Shown in pieces: positions 26,137 to 35,995 of a DNA stretch of 64,000 nucleotides. Origin of the DNA: Bacteroides sp. (GTDB lineage: Bacteria > Bacteroidota > Bacteroidia > Bacteroidales > Muribaculaceae); assembly GCA_014801955.1 (NCBI GenBank), contig JAAVDE010000041.1, forward strand, positions 50,870-114,869. Reading direction: 5' to 3'. The stretch's first letter is position 1; the number at the start of each line of letters is the position of its first letter. The position numbers and the translations under genes are program-made. Under the pieces are notes generated by a model. It made no database searches, had not been told where the DNA came from, and saw only the letters and a list, made by a program, of their open reading frames with translations.

Positions 26137-27909
26137 ATGAAAGATTTCAGTTTAGAAGACATCAAGACCCCTGCCGACATCCGCGAAATGGACGTTGAGC
26201 AGCTGACGCGACTGGCCGCGATGATGCGCTCGTCGCTTTTGAAGAAACTGTCGGCCCACGGCGGCCACATCGGTCCGAATCTCGGCATGGTCGAGGCAGT
26301 TATTGCGCTCCACTACGTTTTCAATACTCCGACCGACAAGATAGTTTTCGACGTTTCTCACCAGACGTACCCCCACAAAATGCTGACCGGGCGCATGGAC
26401 GCCTTTACCGACCCGGCGCACTACGACGACGTTACCGGCTATACCAACCCCGCCGAGAGCGACTACGACCTCTACTCGCTGGGCCACACCTCGTCGGCCG
26501 TAGCCCTGGCCGCCGGCCTTGCAATGGCCCGCGACCTGAAGGGCGACAAGGAGAACGTCGTTGCCGTTATCGGCGACGGCTCGCTCAGCGGCGGCGTTGC
26601 CTTTGAGGGGCTCGACACCGGCGCCACTCTCGGCTCGAACTTCATCGTGGTGGTCAACGACAACCAGATGAGCATCGCCGAAAACCACGGCGGCATCTAC
26701 TCCAACCTTGAGCTGCTCCGCTCAACCAACGGCCAAGGCGAGCCGAACCTGTTTCGCTCGTTTGGCTATGACTACCACTATGTTCGCTACGGCAACGACC
26801 TCCACAGCCTCATCGAGGCCTTCCGCGCGGTCAAGGATTCGACGCGCCCGGTAGTGGTTCACATCAACACGATGAAAGGCATGGGTCTGCCCGCCGCCGA
26901 AGCCAACAAGGAGGAGTTTCACTATAGCGGCCCGTTTGACCTGAAAACCGGCGCTCCGCTCCACGAGGAGCTGCCGCAAACGGCACCCAAGACCTACGAC
27001 GACCTCTTTGCCGACACGATGCTGCGCCAAATGAAGGCGAACCCCGGCGTCGTTGCCATCACGGCGGGCACTCCGGGCGTTTTGGGCTTCACCCCCGCGC
27101 GCCGCAAGGAGGCCGGTCGCCAATTCGTTGACGTAGGCATTGCCGAGCAGGCGGCGGTTGACCTGGCCAGCGGCCTGGCCAAAGGGGGCATGCGCCCGGT
27201 TGCAGGCTTCGTCAGTAGCTTTTTGCAGCGCGCCTACGACCAGTTCAGCCAGGATATTGCCCTTAACCGCCAGCCGGCAACGTTCGTTGTGTTCTACGGC
27301 TCGATGTTTGGCATGAACGACGAAACGCACCTCGGCTTCTTCGACATTGCGCTTCTGGCCAACATTCCCGACCTGTTGGTTCTGGCGCCGACATGCCGCG
27401 AGGAGTTCGAGTCGATGCTCGACTGGGCCATCGGCCAGAAGGAGCTGCCGGTAGTTATCCGCACTCCGGGAGCCGTTGCGGTTTCGAATCCGCAGATTGA
27501 ACCGGCAACTGACTATTCGCGCCCGGCCTATCAGATTGTGCGCCAGGGTTCGGAGGTTGCTCTCATCGGCGCAGGCCTGATGTTCGGCATCATGGCTCAA
27601 GCCGCCGACCTGCTGGAAAAACAGGGCGTCAAGGCAACTTTGATTAACCCGCGCGAGCTGTCGGCGCTCGACACCGCCACGCTCGACTCCCTCAAGGGCT
27701 ACAAGGCCGTCATCACCGCCGAAGACGGCATTATCGACGGCGGCTTCGGCCAGAAGGTCGCCTCCTATTTGGGCCAGGCGCCGGCAAAGGTCGTTAACCT
27801 CGGCCTGCCCAAGGAGTTCCTGAACCGCTACGACTACTCCGAGCTTCAGACCCGCTGCGGCCTGACCCCGCAGCAGATTGCCGACCGCGCAATCAGCGAG
27901 CTGAAGTAA
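26137..27909 (+). CDS. 1-deoxy-D-xylulose-5-phosphate synthase-like transketolase-family enzyme
   Basis: 590 residues, shorter than typical DXS (about 620-640). The TPP site is present as GDGSLSGG to NDNQMSI (GDG-X25-30-N), and SHQTYPHKMLTGR is DXS-like. The central pyrimidine-binding domain (FVDVGIAEQAAVDLASGLAK) has the catalytic Glu in GIAEQ, and the transketolase C-terminal domain ends normally. The segment after the N-terminal GGH reads GPNLG instead of the usual ASGLG, and the loop following the TPP site is shortened. So it is DXS or a close paralogue; some Bacteroidota carry both a long and a short copy. It would make 1-deoxyxylulose 5-phosphate for isoprenoids, thiamin and pyridoxal. 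Monocistronic with promoter and terminator. Cytoplasmic. Confidence 0.8.
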   Translation: MKDFSLEDIKTPADIREMDVEQLTRLAAMMRSSLLKKLSAHGGHIGPNLGMVEAVIALHYVFNTPTDKIVFDVSHQTYPHKMLTGRMDAFTDPAHYDDVTGYTNPAESDYDLYSLGHTSSAVALAAGLAMARDLKGDKENVVAVIGDGSLSGGVAFEGLDTGATLGSNFIVVVNDNQMSIAENHGGIYSNLELLRSTNGQGEPNLFRSFGYDYHYVRYGNDLHSLIEAFRAVKDSTRPVVVHINTMKGMGLPAAEANKEEFHYSGPFDLKTGAPLHEELPQTAPKTYDDLFADTMLRQMKANPGVVAITAGTPGVLGFTPARRKEAGRQFVDVGIAEQAAVDLASGLAKGGMRPVAGFVSSFLQRAYDQFSQDIALNRQPATFVVFYGSMFGMNDETHLGFFDIALLANIPDLLVLAPTCREEFESMLDWAIGQKELPVVIRTPGAVAVSNPQIEPATDYSRPAYQIVRQGSEVALIGAGLMFGIMAQAADLLEKQGVKATLINPRELSALDTATLDSLKGYKAVITAEDGIIDGGFGQKVASYLGQAPAKVVNLGLPKEFLNRYDYSELQTRCGLTPQQIADRAISELK

Positions 27910-27936
27910 TCGCCGCCCCATCTATCGTATTAACCC

Positions 27937-27977
27937 GCGAGCCCCGACGCATTCAACGCCGGGGTTCGCCGTTTTTT
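27937..27977 (+). terminator. Rho-independent terminator after the DXS-like gene
   Basis: GCGAGCCCCG pairs with CGGGGTTCGC (one G-U pair) across a 13-base loop, followed by C, G and seven Ts. Confidence 0.85.
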
Positions 27978-28012
27978 TCGGCGAGAAAGGCGGTGGAGTC
28001 GCTTTTTTTCCG

Positions 28013-28020
28013 TATCTTTG
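28013..28020 (+). promoter_or_regulatory. Promoter -7 element for the GH89 gene
   Basis: TATCTTTG matches TAnnTTTG, 34 bases before the start codon; no clear TTTG at -33. Confidence 0.65.
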
Positions 28021-28054
28021 CGCTAAATAAGTCAATACCATTCATTATCAGGCT

Positions 28055-31000
28055 ATGAATCATTTAAGCAGAATAATCACTGCGGGGCTGAGCGCACTGA
28101 GCGCGCTGATGGCCGCCGCAGCCGTTGATAATCCGCAGAGCGTCAAAGATTTGCTCGACCGCATCGGCGGCGCGGGCACGTCGGCAAAAATCGAAACCAC
28201 GGTCGACGACGGCTATAAGTCGGCGTCGGGCGCGGAGATGTTTGCCATCTCAACCAAGAACGGCAAGCCGTGGGTCAAGGGAACGACGCTGTCGGCCGTG
28301 ACCACCGGCCTGGGCTGGTATCTGAACCACACGGCCAACGTTAACCTGTCGTGGAACTACCCGACAACGACGCTCACCTCCCTGCCGCTGCCGCAGGGAA
28401 CGGAGGAACACACCACCTCGGCCGACTATCGCTATTATCTGAACTACTGCACGTTCAGCTACTCAATGAGCACCTGGACCTGGGAACGCTGGCAGCAGGA
28501 AATCGACTGGATGGCGCTGCGCGGCATCAACATGCCGCTGCAAATCATCGGCCTGGAGGAGGTGTGGCGCAAAATGCTCACGGAGGACTATGGCTACACC
28601 AAGGCCGAGGCCAACGACTTTGTCGGCGGCCCCTGCTTCATGGCCTGGTTCGGCATGAACAACCTCCAGGGCTGGGGCGGCCCGAATCCCGACTGGTGGT
28701 ATGAACGCCAGGCGGAGCTGGGACGCAAAATCAGCAGCCGCATGCGCGACCTGGGCATCGAGCCGGTGCTTCCGGGCTTCGCAGGCATGGTTCCGAGCAA
28801 CTTTGCATCGAAAACCGGCATAGCCGCGTCGGGCCAGGGCAACTGGTGTGGGTTCACGCGCCCCTACATCGTTGACTCAACCGGCCCGGGCTTCGCATCG
28901 GTCGCCGCCAACTACTATAAGCGCCTGAAGGAGGTTATGGGCGAGAGCAAATATTACTCTATCGACCCCTACCACGAAGGGGGCGCCGCGCCGGCCAACC
29001 CCGGCAACGGCTATCGGAAAATGAACGAGGCGCTCCATGCGGCCAAACCCGACGCCAAGTGGGTTATTCAGAGCTGGCAGTGGAGCGGAGCGCAGCGCAC
29101 CTGCCTGGATAATATTCCGGTCGGCGAACTGATCGTGCTCGACCTTTATAGCGACGGCAATCCGAACTATCGCGGCTATAAAGGCCACGAAACCGTTTAT
29201 TCAACGATTTTTAACTTCGGCGGTCGCACCGGCTTTTTCGGCCGCGTTCAAAAGATTATCGACGGCTATTTCGACGCTCGCACGGTCAGCTCGGTCAAGG
29301 GCATAGGCGCCGCGCCGGAAGCCATTGAGCAAACGCCGGTTATGTATGACCTGCTGTTTGAGCTCCCCTGGCTGGCATCGAAGCCCGACGCCGCCGGGTG
29401 GATTGCCGGCTATGCCCGCCGCCGCTATGGCGCCGACAATGACGATGCCCGTCAGGCATGGGAGCTGCTGCGCACTTCGGCGCTCGACTGCCAGACCGGC
29501 CTCCAGGGCCCCCACGAGGCGGTAATGTGTGGCCGCCCGGCACTGAATATCAACAAGGTGTCGAGCTGGGGCGGCAGCGAAATTTTCTATGACCAGAACA
29601 AAACCGCCTCGGCGGCCTATAAGCTGCTGCGCTCGGGCCTGAGCGGCAACAACTATGACTATGACCTGACCGACCTGGTGCGTCAGGCCGTTACCGACTA
29701 TTCGAAATCGCTGCTGGCCGAGCTCAACAGCGCCAACGCCTCGGGCAACACCGAGCGCTTCAACAGCCTGAAAGACGCCTTTCTGGAGCTGATGCTCGGT
29801 GTCGATGAGCTGCTCTGCACCCATCCCGACTTCATGCTCGGCCACTGGACCGAGCGCGCCCGCTCGATGGCCGACGAGGTCGGCGCCACGACCGACGCCG
29901 ACCGCAACTGGCTGGAGCTCAACAATGCCCGCACTCTGATTACCACCTGGGGACCGCAGGCGGCGTCAGAAAACGGCGGCCTGCGCGACTACAGCTATCG
30001 CCAGTGGGGCGGAATGGTCAAGGATTTCTACTATCAGCGCTGGAAAACATGGTTCGACAACGGAATGCAGGCTCCCGCCGGGGGCTGGTTCCAGTGGGAA
30101 CACAACTGGGCCACCAACGCAAACAAGCGATTCCCGACCGAGCCCACGGGCAACACAGCCGAGGTTGCGACGCGCCTGCTGGGCCGCTATTTACCGGAGC
30201 TGACGTCGGCCAAAGCCGGCCAGGAGCCCGCCTATCTGAAGGCAATGACCGAAAATGACCTGCGCGGCAAATGGTTTGACCTCTGCAATCCCGAGAGGGT
30301 TTACACGCCCGCAGTAACGGGCGAGGTTGCCGAAATCGCCATCGACTTCAGCAAAAACGGCCGCTATGAGAGCGACGAAACCGTTGCGGGCAGCTCGTTT
30401 GCCATTCCGGCCGACGCGCCGATCGGCGAGCGCACCTGCCGCATAACCCTGGCCGACGGCACCGTTGCCGGCTTCACGCTGCAAATCGTCGTTGACATAA
30501 CCGAGCCGCGCACCGTCAGCGTCAGCTCCGCCGACCCGACTCAGGGTTCGGTCAGCATTGACGGCTCCGACGCCCTGAGCGTCACGACCAAAGACTACGT
30601 CACCGTTCGCGCCACCCCGACGAGCATCTATGATTTCAGCCACTGGACCGACGCCGCCGGCAATAACCTCGGAGGCGACAATCCGCTGACCTACTATGGC
30701 CGCGAAAACATCGAGCTGACGGCGCATTTCATCGTTAACAAATGGGGAGTGCCGCCAACCGACGGATACAAGGATAAAGCCACCATCGAGAGCTATCGCC
30801 AATACGTTAAGAGCATGAGCGTTACGCAAAACGGCGAAACCACCCCGCTCTACGAAACCGCCTCCGTGCCCGACTATCAGTTCGTTCAGATCCCGATGCG
30901 CATCTATGCGGCTCCGGGCGGCGAGTTCACCCTGAACTGGACCGACGCCGGCGGTTTGCGCTACCTGTTTTTGAGCGCCTATTGCGACCTGAATAACGAC

Positions 31001-33226
31001 GGTAAGTTCAACGTTGAGCGCAACGGCGAACTGCTCGGCACCCTGGGCAAGTATCAGAACGACAATAACGCCGACGTTGCCGCCGGCGAGTTCAAGGTTC
31101 TGCTCCCCTACGAAACCGCCCGGGGCACTACCCACCTTCGCCTGCGCTTCGACTCTTCGTGGAACACTCAGGCATGGAACGCCGCCGCGGGCTGTTTCAC
31201 CCCCGACGGCACCACCAACCGCCTGGTCTACGAGTTGCTGCTCGACGTCGTTGACTCGCCGAAACATGCCTGCACCGTTACCTACCGCAGCAACGACCCC
31301 TCGATGGGTTCGATGCGCTCCGAAAACGAGTCTATGGTCTATAATCCGGGCGAAACGGTTATCATAACGGCCTTCCCCGCCGCCGGCTGCCGCGTTGCCC
31401 GCTGGGTCGACAACCACGGTCGCCAACTCCCCGCCGATTGGGTTAGCGCCGACGGCAACAGCGTTAGCTTCCGCGTTTTCGACAACGCTGAAATCACCGC
31501 CGAGTTCGAGCGGGTGCCGATTGAGATTTCGGGCTGGCAGTTCGAATGGGAGCCGCTGAGCAACGGCAGCATCGCCCTGACCGCCATCGCCGGCGAAGGC
31601 AGCGAGGAGCTGGACCTGAATTCGGCAAACCCTACCGTCGGGTCGGTCACTCCGGGGCTCTTCGCAGCAACTGAGCGGCTGACCCGCGTAACCCTCCCCG
31701 CCGCCGGCATGGTTGCCGACGGTTCGGTCAAGCTCTTTGAAACGAAAGTCACCGGCGACGGCACCGAAAATAAAATCTATCAGCTCGGAAGCACTATCGA
31801 GGGCAACCGCGACTACACGATGACGATTGTCGGAACCAACAGCGGCGCGGCCTTCAACGCCTGGGGCTCGGCCATCTGGGCCAACGGCACCAACGGCCTG
31901 GCAAATGACTACACCAACGGCTGGAGCCAGTTCTACATTTCGAAAGACGGCTTCCTGACGGTTAAGTGGGACGCCAACGACGCTACCAAAAAGACCTTCG
32001 GCGACGTTTGTCTGATAGGCTCGTTCAAGATAGTGGCCGCCTACGACGCCTCGGCCAAGAAGCTGGCCGTTACGGTTAGCAACGGCGCCGGTCAGTCGCA
32101 GTCAATAACGATTGCCAACAGCTCTACGATGCAAAACATTACGCGCTTCGCAACCAACTTGCCCGCCGGCATTGACTACACGGTCACTTTTACGCGCGGC
32201 GGCCTTACGGAGCAGGCTCCGGGCGATGCGTTTGCCGGCTGCCGCTCGCTGGCGGAGTTTAACGTTCCCGCCGGCTCGAAGGCCTATAAGAGCGGCAGCG
32301 GCCCGGTCGTTACTACCTCGAAGGGGCGCATCGTGGCCGTTGCCGAAGGAGCCATGCAAACCTATCCGTTCACCCTCGGCGCCTCAGCCGGGCTGCTCGG
32401 CGCCACCCCCCGTCTCAGCGGCGACGAGCTGACTGAGGGCGGCATTTCCTTTGGCAACGCCGACGGGTTCAACACGCTCTGGACCCTGAGCCACTCGTCG
32501 ACGCAGTCGGCCCTGAAGCACTTCAATTCCGAAACCTACGCCGCAGGCCGTAGTCTCGCCGCCGAGCCTGCCGCCGCGACCTACACCATAGATTATAGCG
32601 GCCAGACTCCCGCAATCACCGTCAAAACCGGCTCAACAACCGTTGGCTCGGCAAAGATGACGCTCGGTCTGCCCCTGGCGGCCATTGAGCTGACCGCCCC
32701 GGCAGCCGTGTTTGCGCTGACCGTGCCGGGCCGAACCGTTGGCCTGCCCGACGGAGTGATCGCCAACCGAATCGTCGCCGCCGTCGAAAAAGGCGCCGAA
32801 ATGGCTCCGTGTGACCGCCTGATTGCGGGCCACACGCCCGTAATCATTACCGGCGCCACTGCCGGCGCGCCGCTGCTGCTAACCATCGAGGCTTCCGCCG
32901 AGCCGATCGAACCGGGCGCCAATCTGCTGCGCGGAACGTGCGTTGCGCTGACCGCCACGGAGCCATACTATCTGCTCGGCAGCGACAACCGCTTCCGTCG
33001 CTGCGAGGCCGCAACCGTTATTCCCGCCAACGCGGCCTATATTCTCGCCTCAGACCTCCCCGCCGATACCGGCAGCAGCTTTCCGCTCTCGCTGCCCGAC
33101 GGCATTGACGAAATCCACGGCAACGGCGGCGACGGCGCCCCCATGCCCATGTATGACCTCGGCGGCCGCCCCGCAAAACGCGGCTATGTCGTAACGGCCA
33201 ATGGTCAGAAAATCCTCGTTAAATAA
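28055..33226 (+). CDS. Secreted alpha-N-acetylglucosaminidase (glycoside hydrolase family 89) with C-terminal accessory domains
   Basis: 1,723 residues. Signal peptide MNHLSRIITAGLSALSALMAAA. Residues about 35-740 form a complete NAGLU/GH89 module (YRYYLNYCTFSYSMSTWTW, GGPCFMAWFGMNNLQGWGGP). The likely acid/base is Glu308 in DPYHEGG and the nucleophile Glu436 in YDLLFELPW, by analogy with human NAGLU and the clostridial enzyme. It releases terminal alpha-linked GlcNAc, as found on gastric mucin or heparan sulfate. The C-terminal half holds InlB B-repeat-like modules (SSADPTQGSVSIDG; YRSNDPSMGSM), a GEVED-like domain (FLSAYCDLNNDGKF) and a final YDLGGRPA to NGQKILVK sorting-like module, so it is probably on the surface. 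Only 3 bases separate it from polA. Confidence 0.93.
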   Translation: MNHLSRIITAGLSALSALMAAAAVDNPQSVKDLLDRIGGAGTSAKIETTVDDGYKSASGAEMFAISTKNGKPWVKGTTLSAVTTGLGWYLNHTANVNLSWNYPTTTLTSLPLPQGTEEHTTSADYRYYLNYCTFSYSMSTWTWERWQQEIDWMALRGINMPLQIIGLEEVWRKMLTEDYGYTKAEANDFVGGPCFMAWFGMNNLQGWGGPNPDWWYERQAELGRKISSRMRDLGIEPVLPGFAGMVPSNFASKTGIAASGQGNWCGFTRPYIVDSTGPGFASVAANYYKRLKEVMGESKYYSIDPYHEGGAAPANPGNGYRKMNEALHAAKPDAKWVIQSWQWSGAQRTCLDNIPVGELIVLDLYSDGNPNYRGYKGHETVYSTIFNFGGRTGFFGRVQKIIDGYFDARTVSSVKGIGAAPEAIEQTPVMYDLLFELPWLASKPDAAGWIAGYARRRYGADNDDARQAWELLRTSALDCQTGLQGPHEAVMCGRPALNINKVSSWGGSEIFYDQNKTASAAYKLLRSGLSGNNYDYDLTDLVRQAVTDYSKSLLAELNSANASGNTERFNSLKDAFLELMLGVDELLCTHPDFMLGHWTERARSMADEVGATTDADRNWLELNNARTLITTWGPQAASENGGLRDYSYRQWGGMVKDFYYQRWKTWFDNGMQAPAGGWFQWEHNWATNANKRFPTEPTGNTAEVATRLLGRYLPELTSAKAGQEPAYLKAMTENDLRGKWFDLCNPERVYTPAVTGEVAEIAIDFSKNGRYESDETVAGSSFAIPADAPIGERTCRITLADGTVAGFTLQIVVDITEPRTVSVSSADPTQGSVSIDGSDALSVTTKDYVTVRATPTSIYDFSHWTDAAGNNLGGDNPLTYYGRENIELTAHFIVNKWGVPPTDGYKDKATIESYRQYVKSMSVTQNGETTPLYETASVPDYQFVQIPMRIYAAPGGEFTLNWTDAGGLRYLFLSAYCDLNNDGKFNVERNGELLGTLGKYQNDNNADVAAGEFKVLLPYETARGTTHLRLRFDSSWNTQAWNAAAGCFTPDGTTNRLVYELLLDVVDSPKHACTVTYRSNDPSMGSMRSENESMVYNPGETVIITAFPAAGCRVARWVDNHGRQLPADWVSADGNSVSFRVFDNAEITAEFERVPIEISGWQFEWEPLSNGSIALTAIAGEGSEELDLNSANPTVGSVTPGLFAATERLTRVTLPAAGMVADGSVKLFETKVTGDGTENKIYQLGSTIEGNRDYTMTIVGTNSGAAFNAWGSAIWANGTNGLANDYTNGWSQFYISKDGFLTVKWDANDATKKTFGDVCLIGSFKIVAAYDASAKKLAVTVSNGAGQSQSITIANSSTMQNITRFATNLPAGIDYTVTFTRGGLTEQAPGDAFAGCRSLAEFNVPAGSKAYKSGSGPVVTTSKGRIVAVAEGAMQTYPFTLGASAGLLGATPRLSGDELTEGGISFGNADGFNTLWTLSHSSTQSALKHFNSETYAAGRSLAAEPAAATYTIDYSGQTPAITVKTGSTTVGSAKMTLGLPLAAIELTAPAAVFALTVPGRTVGLPDGVIANRIVAAVEKGAEMAPCDRLIAGHTPVIITGATAGAPLLLTIEASAEPIEPGANLLRGTCVALTATEPYYLLGSDNRFRRCEAATVIPANAAYILASDLPADTGSSFPLSLPDGIDEIHGNGGDGAPMPMYDLGGRPAKRGYVVTANGQKILVK

Positions 33227-33229
33227 CCA

Positions 33230-35926
33230 ATGGAAAAACTTTTTCTACTCGACGCATATGCGCTGATTTATCGCGCCTACTATGCCCTGTTTCGCAATCC
33301 GCGCGTAACGTCGGCGGGCATGAACACCTCGGCCATTTTCGGCTTTATCAACACTCTCGACGACCTCATCAAAAAGGAACAGCCAACGCACCTGGCCGTG
33401 TGTTTCGACCCGCCGGGCGGCCACACTTTCCGCCACGAAATGTTTGCCGACTACAAGGCAGGCCGCGAAAAGCAGCCCGAAGACATTACCGTAGCCATCC
33501 CCTATATCAAGCGCGTTCTGGAGGCGATGTGCATCCCGGTCGTGGAAATAGCCGGCTATGAGGCCGACGACGTTATCGGCACTTTGGCCACCCGCGCCGC
33601 CGCCGAAGGCTACACGGTCTACATGATGACCCCCGACAAAGACTATGGTCAGCTCGTCAGCGACTCGATTTTTCAATATCGTCCCGCGCTGAAGGGCCAG
33701 GGCTTCGAGGTGCGCGGCCCGCAGCAGGTTTGTGAACGCTACGGCATTGACCGCCCCTCGCAGGTAATTGACCTGCTGGCGCTTGAAGGCGATGCCAGCG
33801 ATAACATTCCCGGCTGTCCGGGCGTCGGCGAGAAAACCGCCGTTAAGCTTATTTCGGAGTTCGGCTCGGTCGAGGGCCTGCTCGAAAACACGTCCAAGCT
33901 CAAAGGCGCTCTGAAAACCAAGGTTGAAGATAACCGCGAACAGATTCTGCTGAGCAAAGACCTCGCAACCATCCGCACCGGCCTCGACATTGACCTGCGC
34001 ATTGCCGATCTGCGCCGCTGCGAGCCGAACTTCGGCGAGCTGCGCAAAGTCTACGAGGAGCTGGAGTTCCGCTCGTTCATTGCCAAGCTCCCGGCCGAAA
34101 ATAAGAAGGCCGACACGCCGCCGGCAGTCGAACCGAGCCTCGGCGGCCTGTTTGACATGGCCGAGCCGGAGCCGGCAGCCGAAATTCCGCTCGGCAACTA
34201 TTCGGCCGACGCCGCGCCGCTGCTGGCCGAAGCCCTGCGCGCCGAACGCATTGCCCTGGCGCTCTATGCGGTCGGCGAGGAGGCGATGACCGCCGACCTG
34301 CGCGGCGCGGCAATCGCCGTTGAGCCGGGGCGCGCAGCCTTTATTCCCGCCGCGCGCATCGGCGAGCTCGCCCCGGTTCTGGAGCGACGGGAGCTGACGG
34401 TCGTTACCCACGATTTCAAGCGCGACATGCTCCTTCTGCGCCGCCACGGCGTTGAATGGCACGCCGGCCACTACGACACGTCGCTGGCCCACTATCTCCT
34501 CCAGCCCGAAATGCGCCATTGGCTCCCCGACGTTGTTCAGGAAATCCTGAATCTCAAAACGTTAGATGCCGACGACCCGGCCCTTGCGCGCAAGTTCAAG
34601 GAAATACCCGCCGAAATGGAGGTCAACCTGCTGTGTCAGCGCGCCGACATGGCCCTGCAGCTCTACGAGCCTCTGCGCTCCGCCCTGCGTCGGGCCGAAA
34701 TCTCGCCCGAACTCGAACAGCTCGAACAAGACCTCGCCCCGGTGCTCGCCGAAATGGAATGGACCGGAGTGCGCATCGACCCGTCGATACTCGCCGAGCG
34801 CAGCCGCGTGCTCTCCGAGCGCGTAGAGCAAATGGAGCAGCAAGCCTATGAAATGGCAGGCCGGTCGTTCAACATCAGTTCGCCGTCGCAGGTCGGTCAG
34901 GTGCTGTTTGGCGAACTGCTCCTCGACGCCAAGGTCAAGCGAACCAAAACCGGCGGCTATTCAACGACCGAAGAAACCCTCGAGAAATATCGGTCGGCTC
35001 ACCCGCTGGTTGACCTGATTCTTCAGATTCGCGGCCTTCGCAAACTTCTGGCAACCTACATCAACGCCCTACCCGCCCTCATCAACCCGCGCGACGGCAA
35101 AATCCACACGACCTACAACCAGACCGGAACCGCCACGGGCCGCCTGTCGTCAACCAACCCGAACCTGCAAAACATCCCCGTCAGAACCGACGAAGGACGC
35201 GAAATCCGCCGCGCCTTCATCGCCGACCCCGGCTGCCTGCTCCTGGCCGCCGACTACTCTCAGATTGAACTGCGGCTGATGGCCGACATTTCCGGCGACG
35301 AAGCAATGATCGAAGCCTTCCGCGAGGGCGAAGACATTCATCGCGCAACGGCGGCAAAAATCTACCACGAAAACCTCGCCGACGTTAGCGACACCCAGCG
35401 ACGCAACGCAAAAACCGCCAACTTCGGCATCATCTACGGCATTTCAGCCTTCGGACTGAGCGAACGCCTGAAAATTCCCCGCCCCGAAGCCAAGCAGCTC
35501 ATCGACGGATATTTCCGAACCTATCCCGGCGTTAAGCAATACATGACGGACACGGTTGACCACGCCCGCGAGCGCGGCTACGTCACGACCGTTATGGGTC
35601 GCCGCCGCATGTTGCCCGACATCGCGTCGCGCAACGCCGTTGTTCGCGGCTACGCCGAACGCAACGCCATCAACGCGCCGCTCCAAGGCTCCGCCGCCGA
35701 CATAATCAAGGTAGCGATGGTTCGCATAGCCGCCGAGATGCGCGCCCTCGGCCTCCGCTCAAAAATGATAATGCAAGTCCACGACGAACTCGTTTTCAAC
35801 GTTCTGCCCGACGAACTTCCCCGGCTCCAAACCCTCGTGGTCAGCCTGATGGAAAGCGCCTACTCAGGCCGCGTCCGCCTCTCGGTCAGCGCCGGCGCCG
35901 CCCCCAACTGGCTCGCCGCCCACTAA
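33230..35926 (+). CDS. polA: DNA polymerase I
   Basis: 898 residues. The 5' nuclease domain (1-290) has FDPPGGHTFRHEMFADYKAGR, YEADDVIGT and GDASDNIPGCPGVGEKTA. The polymerase domain has motif A DYSQIELRLMADISGD, motif B RRNAKTANFGIIYG and motif C QVHDELVFNV. The middle 3'-5' exonuclease domain is degenerate: the exo I motif, usually DTETT in the family, reads IALALYAV at residues 341-348, so the two metal ligands are Ala344 and Tyr346, while Asp residues of exo II (HDFKRD) and exo III (CQRADMALQL) remain. Proofreading is predicted lost. It fills gaps and removes Okazaki primers. Starts 3 bases after the GH89 stop without a promoter between them. Start fits the family N-terminus (KLFLLDAYALIYRAY). 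Confidence 0.97.
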   Translation: MEKLFLLDAYALIYRAYYALFRNPRVTSAGMNTSAIFGFINTLDDLIKKEQPTHLAVCFDPPGGHTFRHEMFADYKAGREKQPEDITVAIPYIKRVLEAMCIPVVEIAGYEADDVIGTLATRAAAEGYTVYMMTPDKDYGQLVSDSIFQYRPALKGQGFEVRGPQQVCERYGIDRPSQVIDLLALEGDASDNIPGCPGVGEKTAVKLISEFGSVEGLLENTSKLKGALKTKVEDNREQILLSKDLATIRTGLDIDLRIADLRRCEPNFGELRKVYEELEFRSFIAKLPAENKKADTPPAVEPSLGGLFDMAEPEPAAEIPLGNYSADAAPLLAEALRAERIALALYAVGEEAMTADLRGAAIAVEPGRAAFIPAARIGELAPVLERRELTVVTHDFKRDMLLLRRHGVEWHAGHYDTSLAHYLLQPEMRHWLPDVVQEILNLKTLDADDPALARKFKEIPAEMEVNLLCQRADMALQLYEPLRSALRRAEISPELEQLEQDLAPVLAEMEWTGVRIDPSILAERSRVLSERVEQMEQQAYEMAGRSFNISSPSQVGQVLFGELLLDAKVKRTKTGGYSTTEETLEKYRSAHPLVDLILQIRGLRKLLATYINALPALINPRDGKIHTTYNQTGTATGRLSSTNPNLQNIPVRTDEGREIRRAFIADPGCLLLAADYSQIELRLMADISGDEAMIEAFREGEDIHRATAAKIYHENLADVSDTQRRNAKTANFGIIYGISAFGLSERLKIPRPEAKQLIDGYFRTYPGVKQYMTDTVDHARERGYVTTVMGRRRMLPDIASRNAVVRGYAERNAINAPLQGSAADIIKVAMVRIAAEMRALGLRSKMIMQVHDELVFNVLPDELPRLQTLVVSLMESAYSGRVRLSVSAGAAPNWLAAH

Positions 35927-35954
35927 TTCCTTCCCCCACCCCCACGAAAAAACC

Positions 35955-35988
35955 TCCCCCCTCGCTCATTACCCAAAGCGAGGGGGGA
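35955..35988. terminator. Bidirectional terminator between convergent polA and DUF4834
   Basis: Perfect 12-bp stem TCCCCCCTCGCT / AGCGAGGGGGGA with a 10-base loop. AT-rich sequence (TATATTTTT) on the right and an A-run on the left allow termination from both sides. Confidence 0.85.
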
Positions 35989-35995
35989 TATATTT

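Noticed and set aside
26722-27921. 399-codon minus-strand ORF opposite the DXS-like gene
   Set aside because: Shadow frame; the TPP and transketolase motifs are all on the plus strand.
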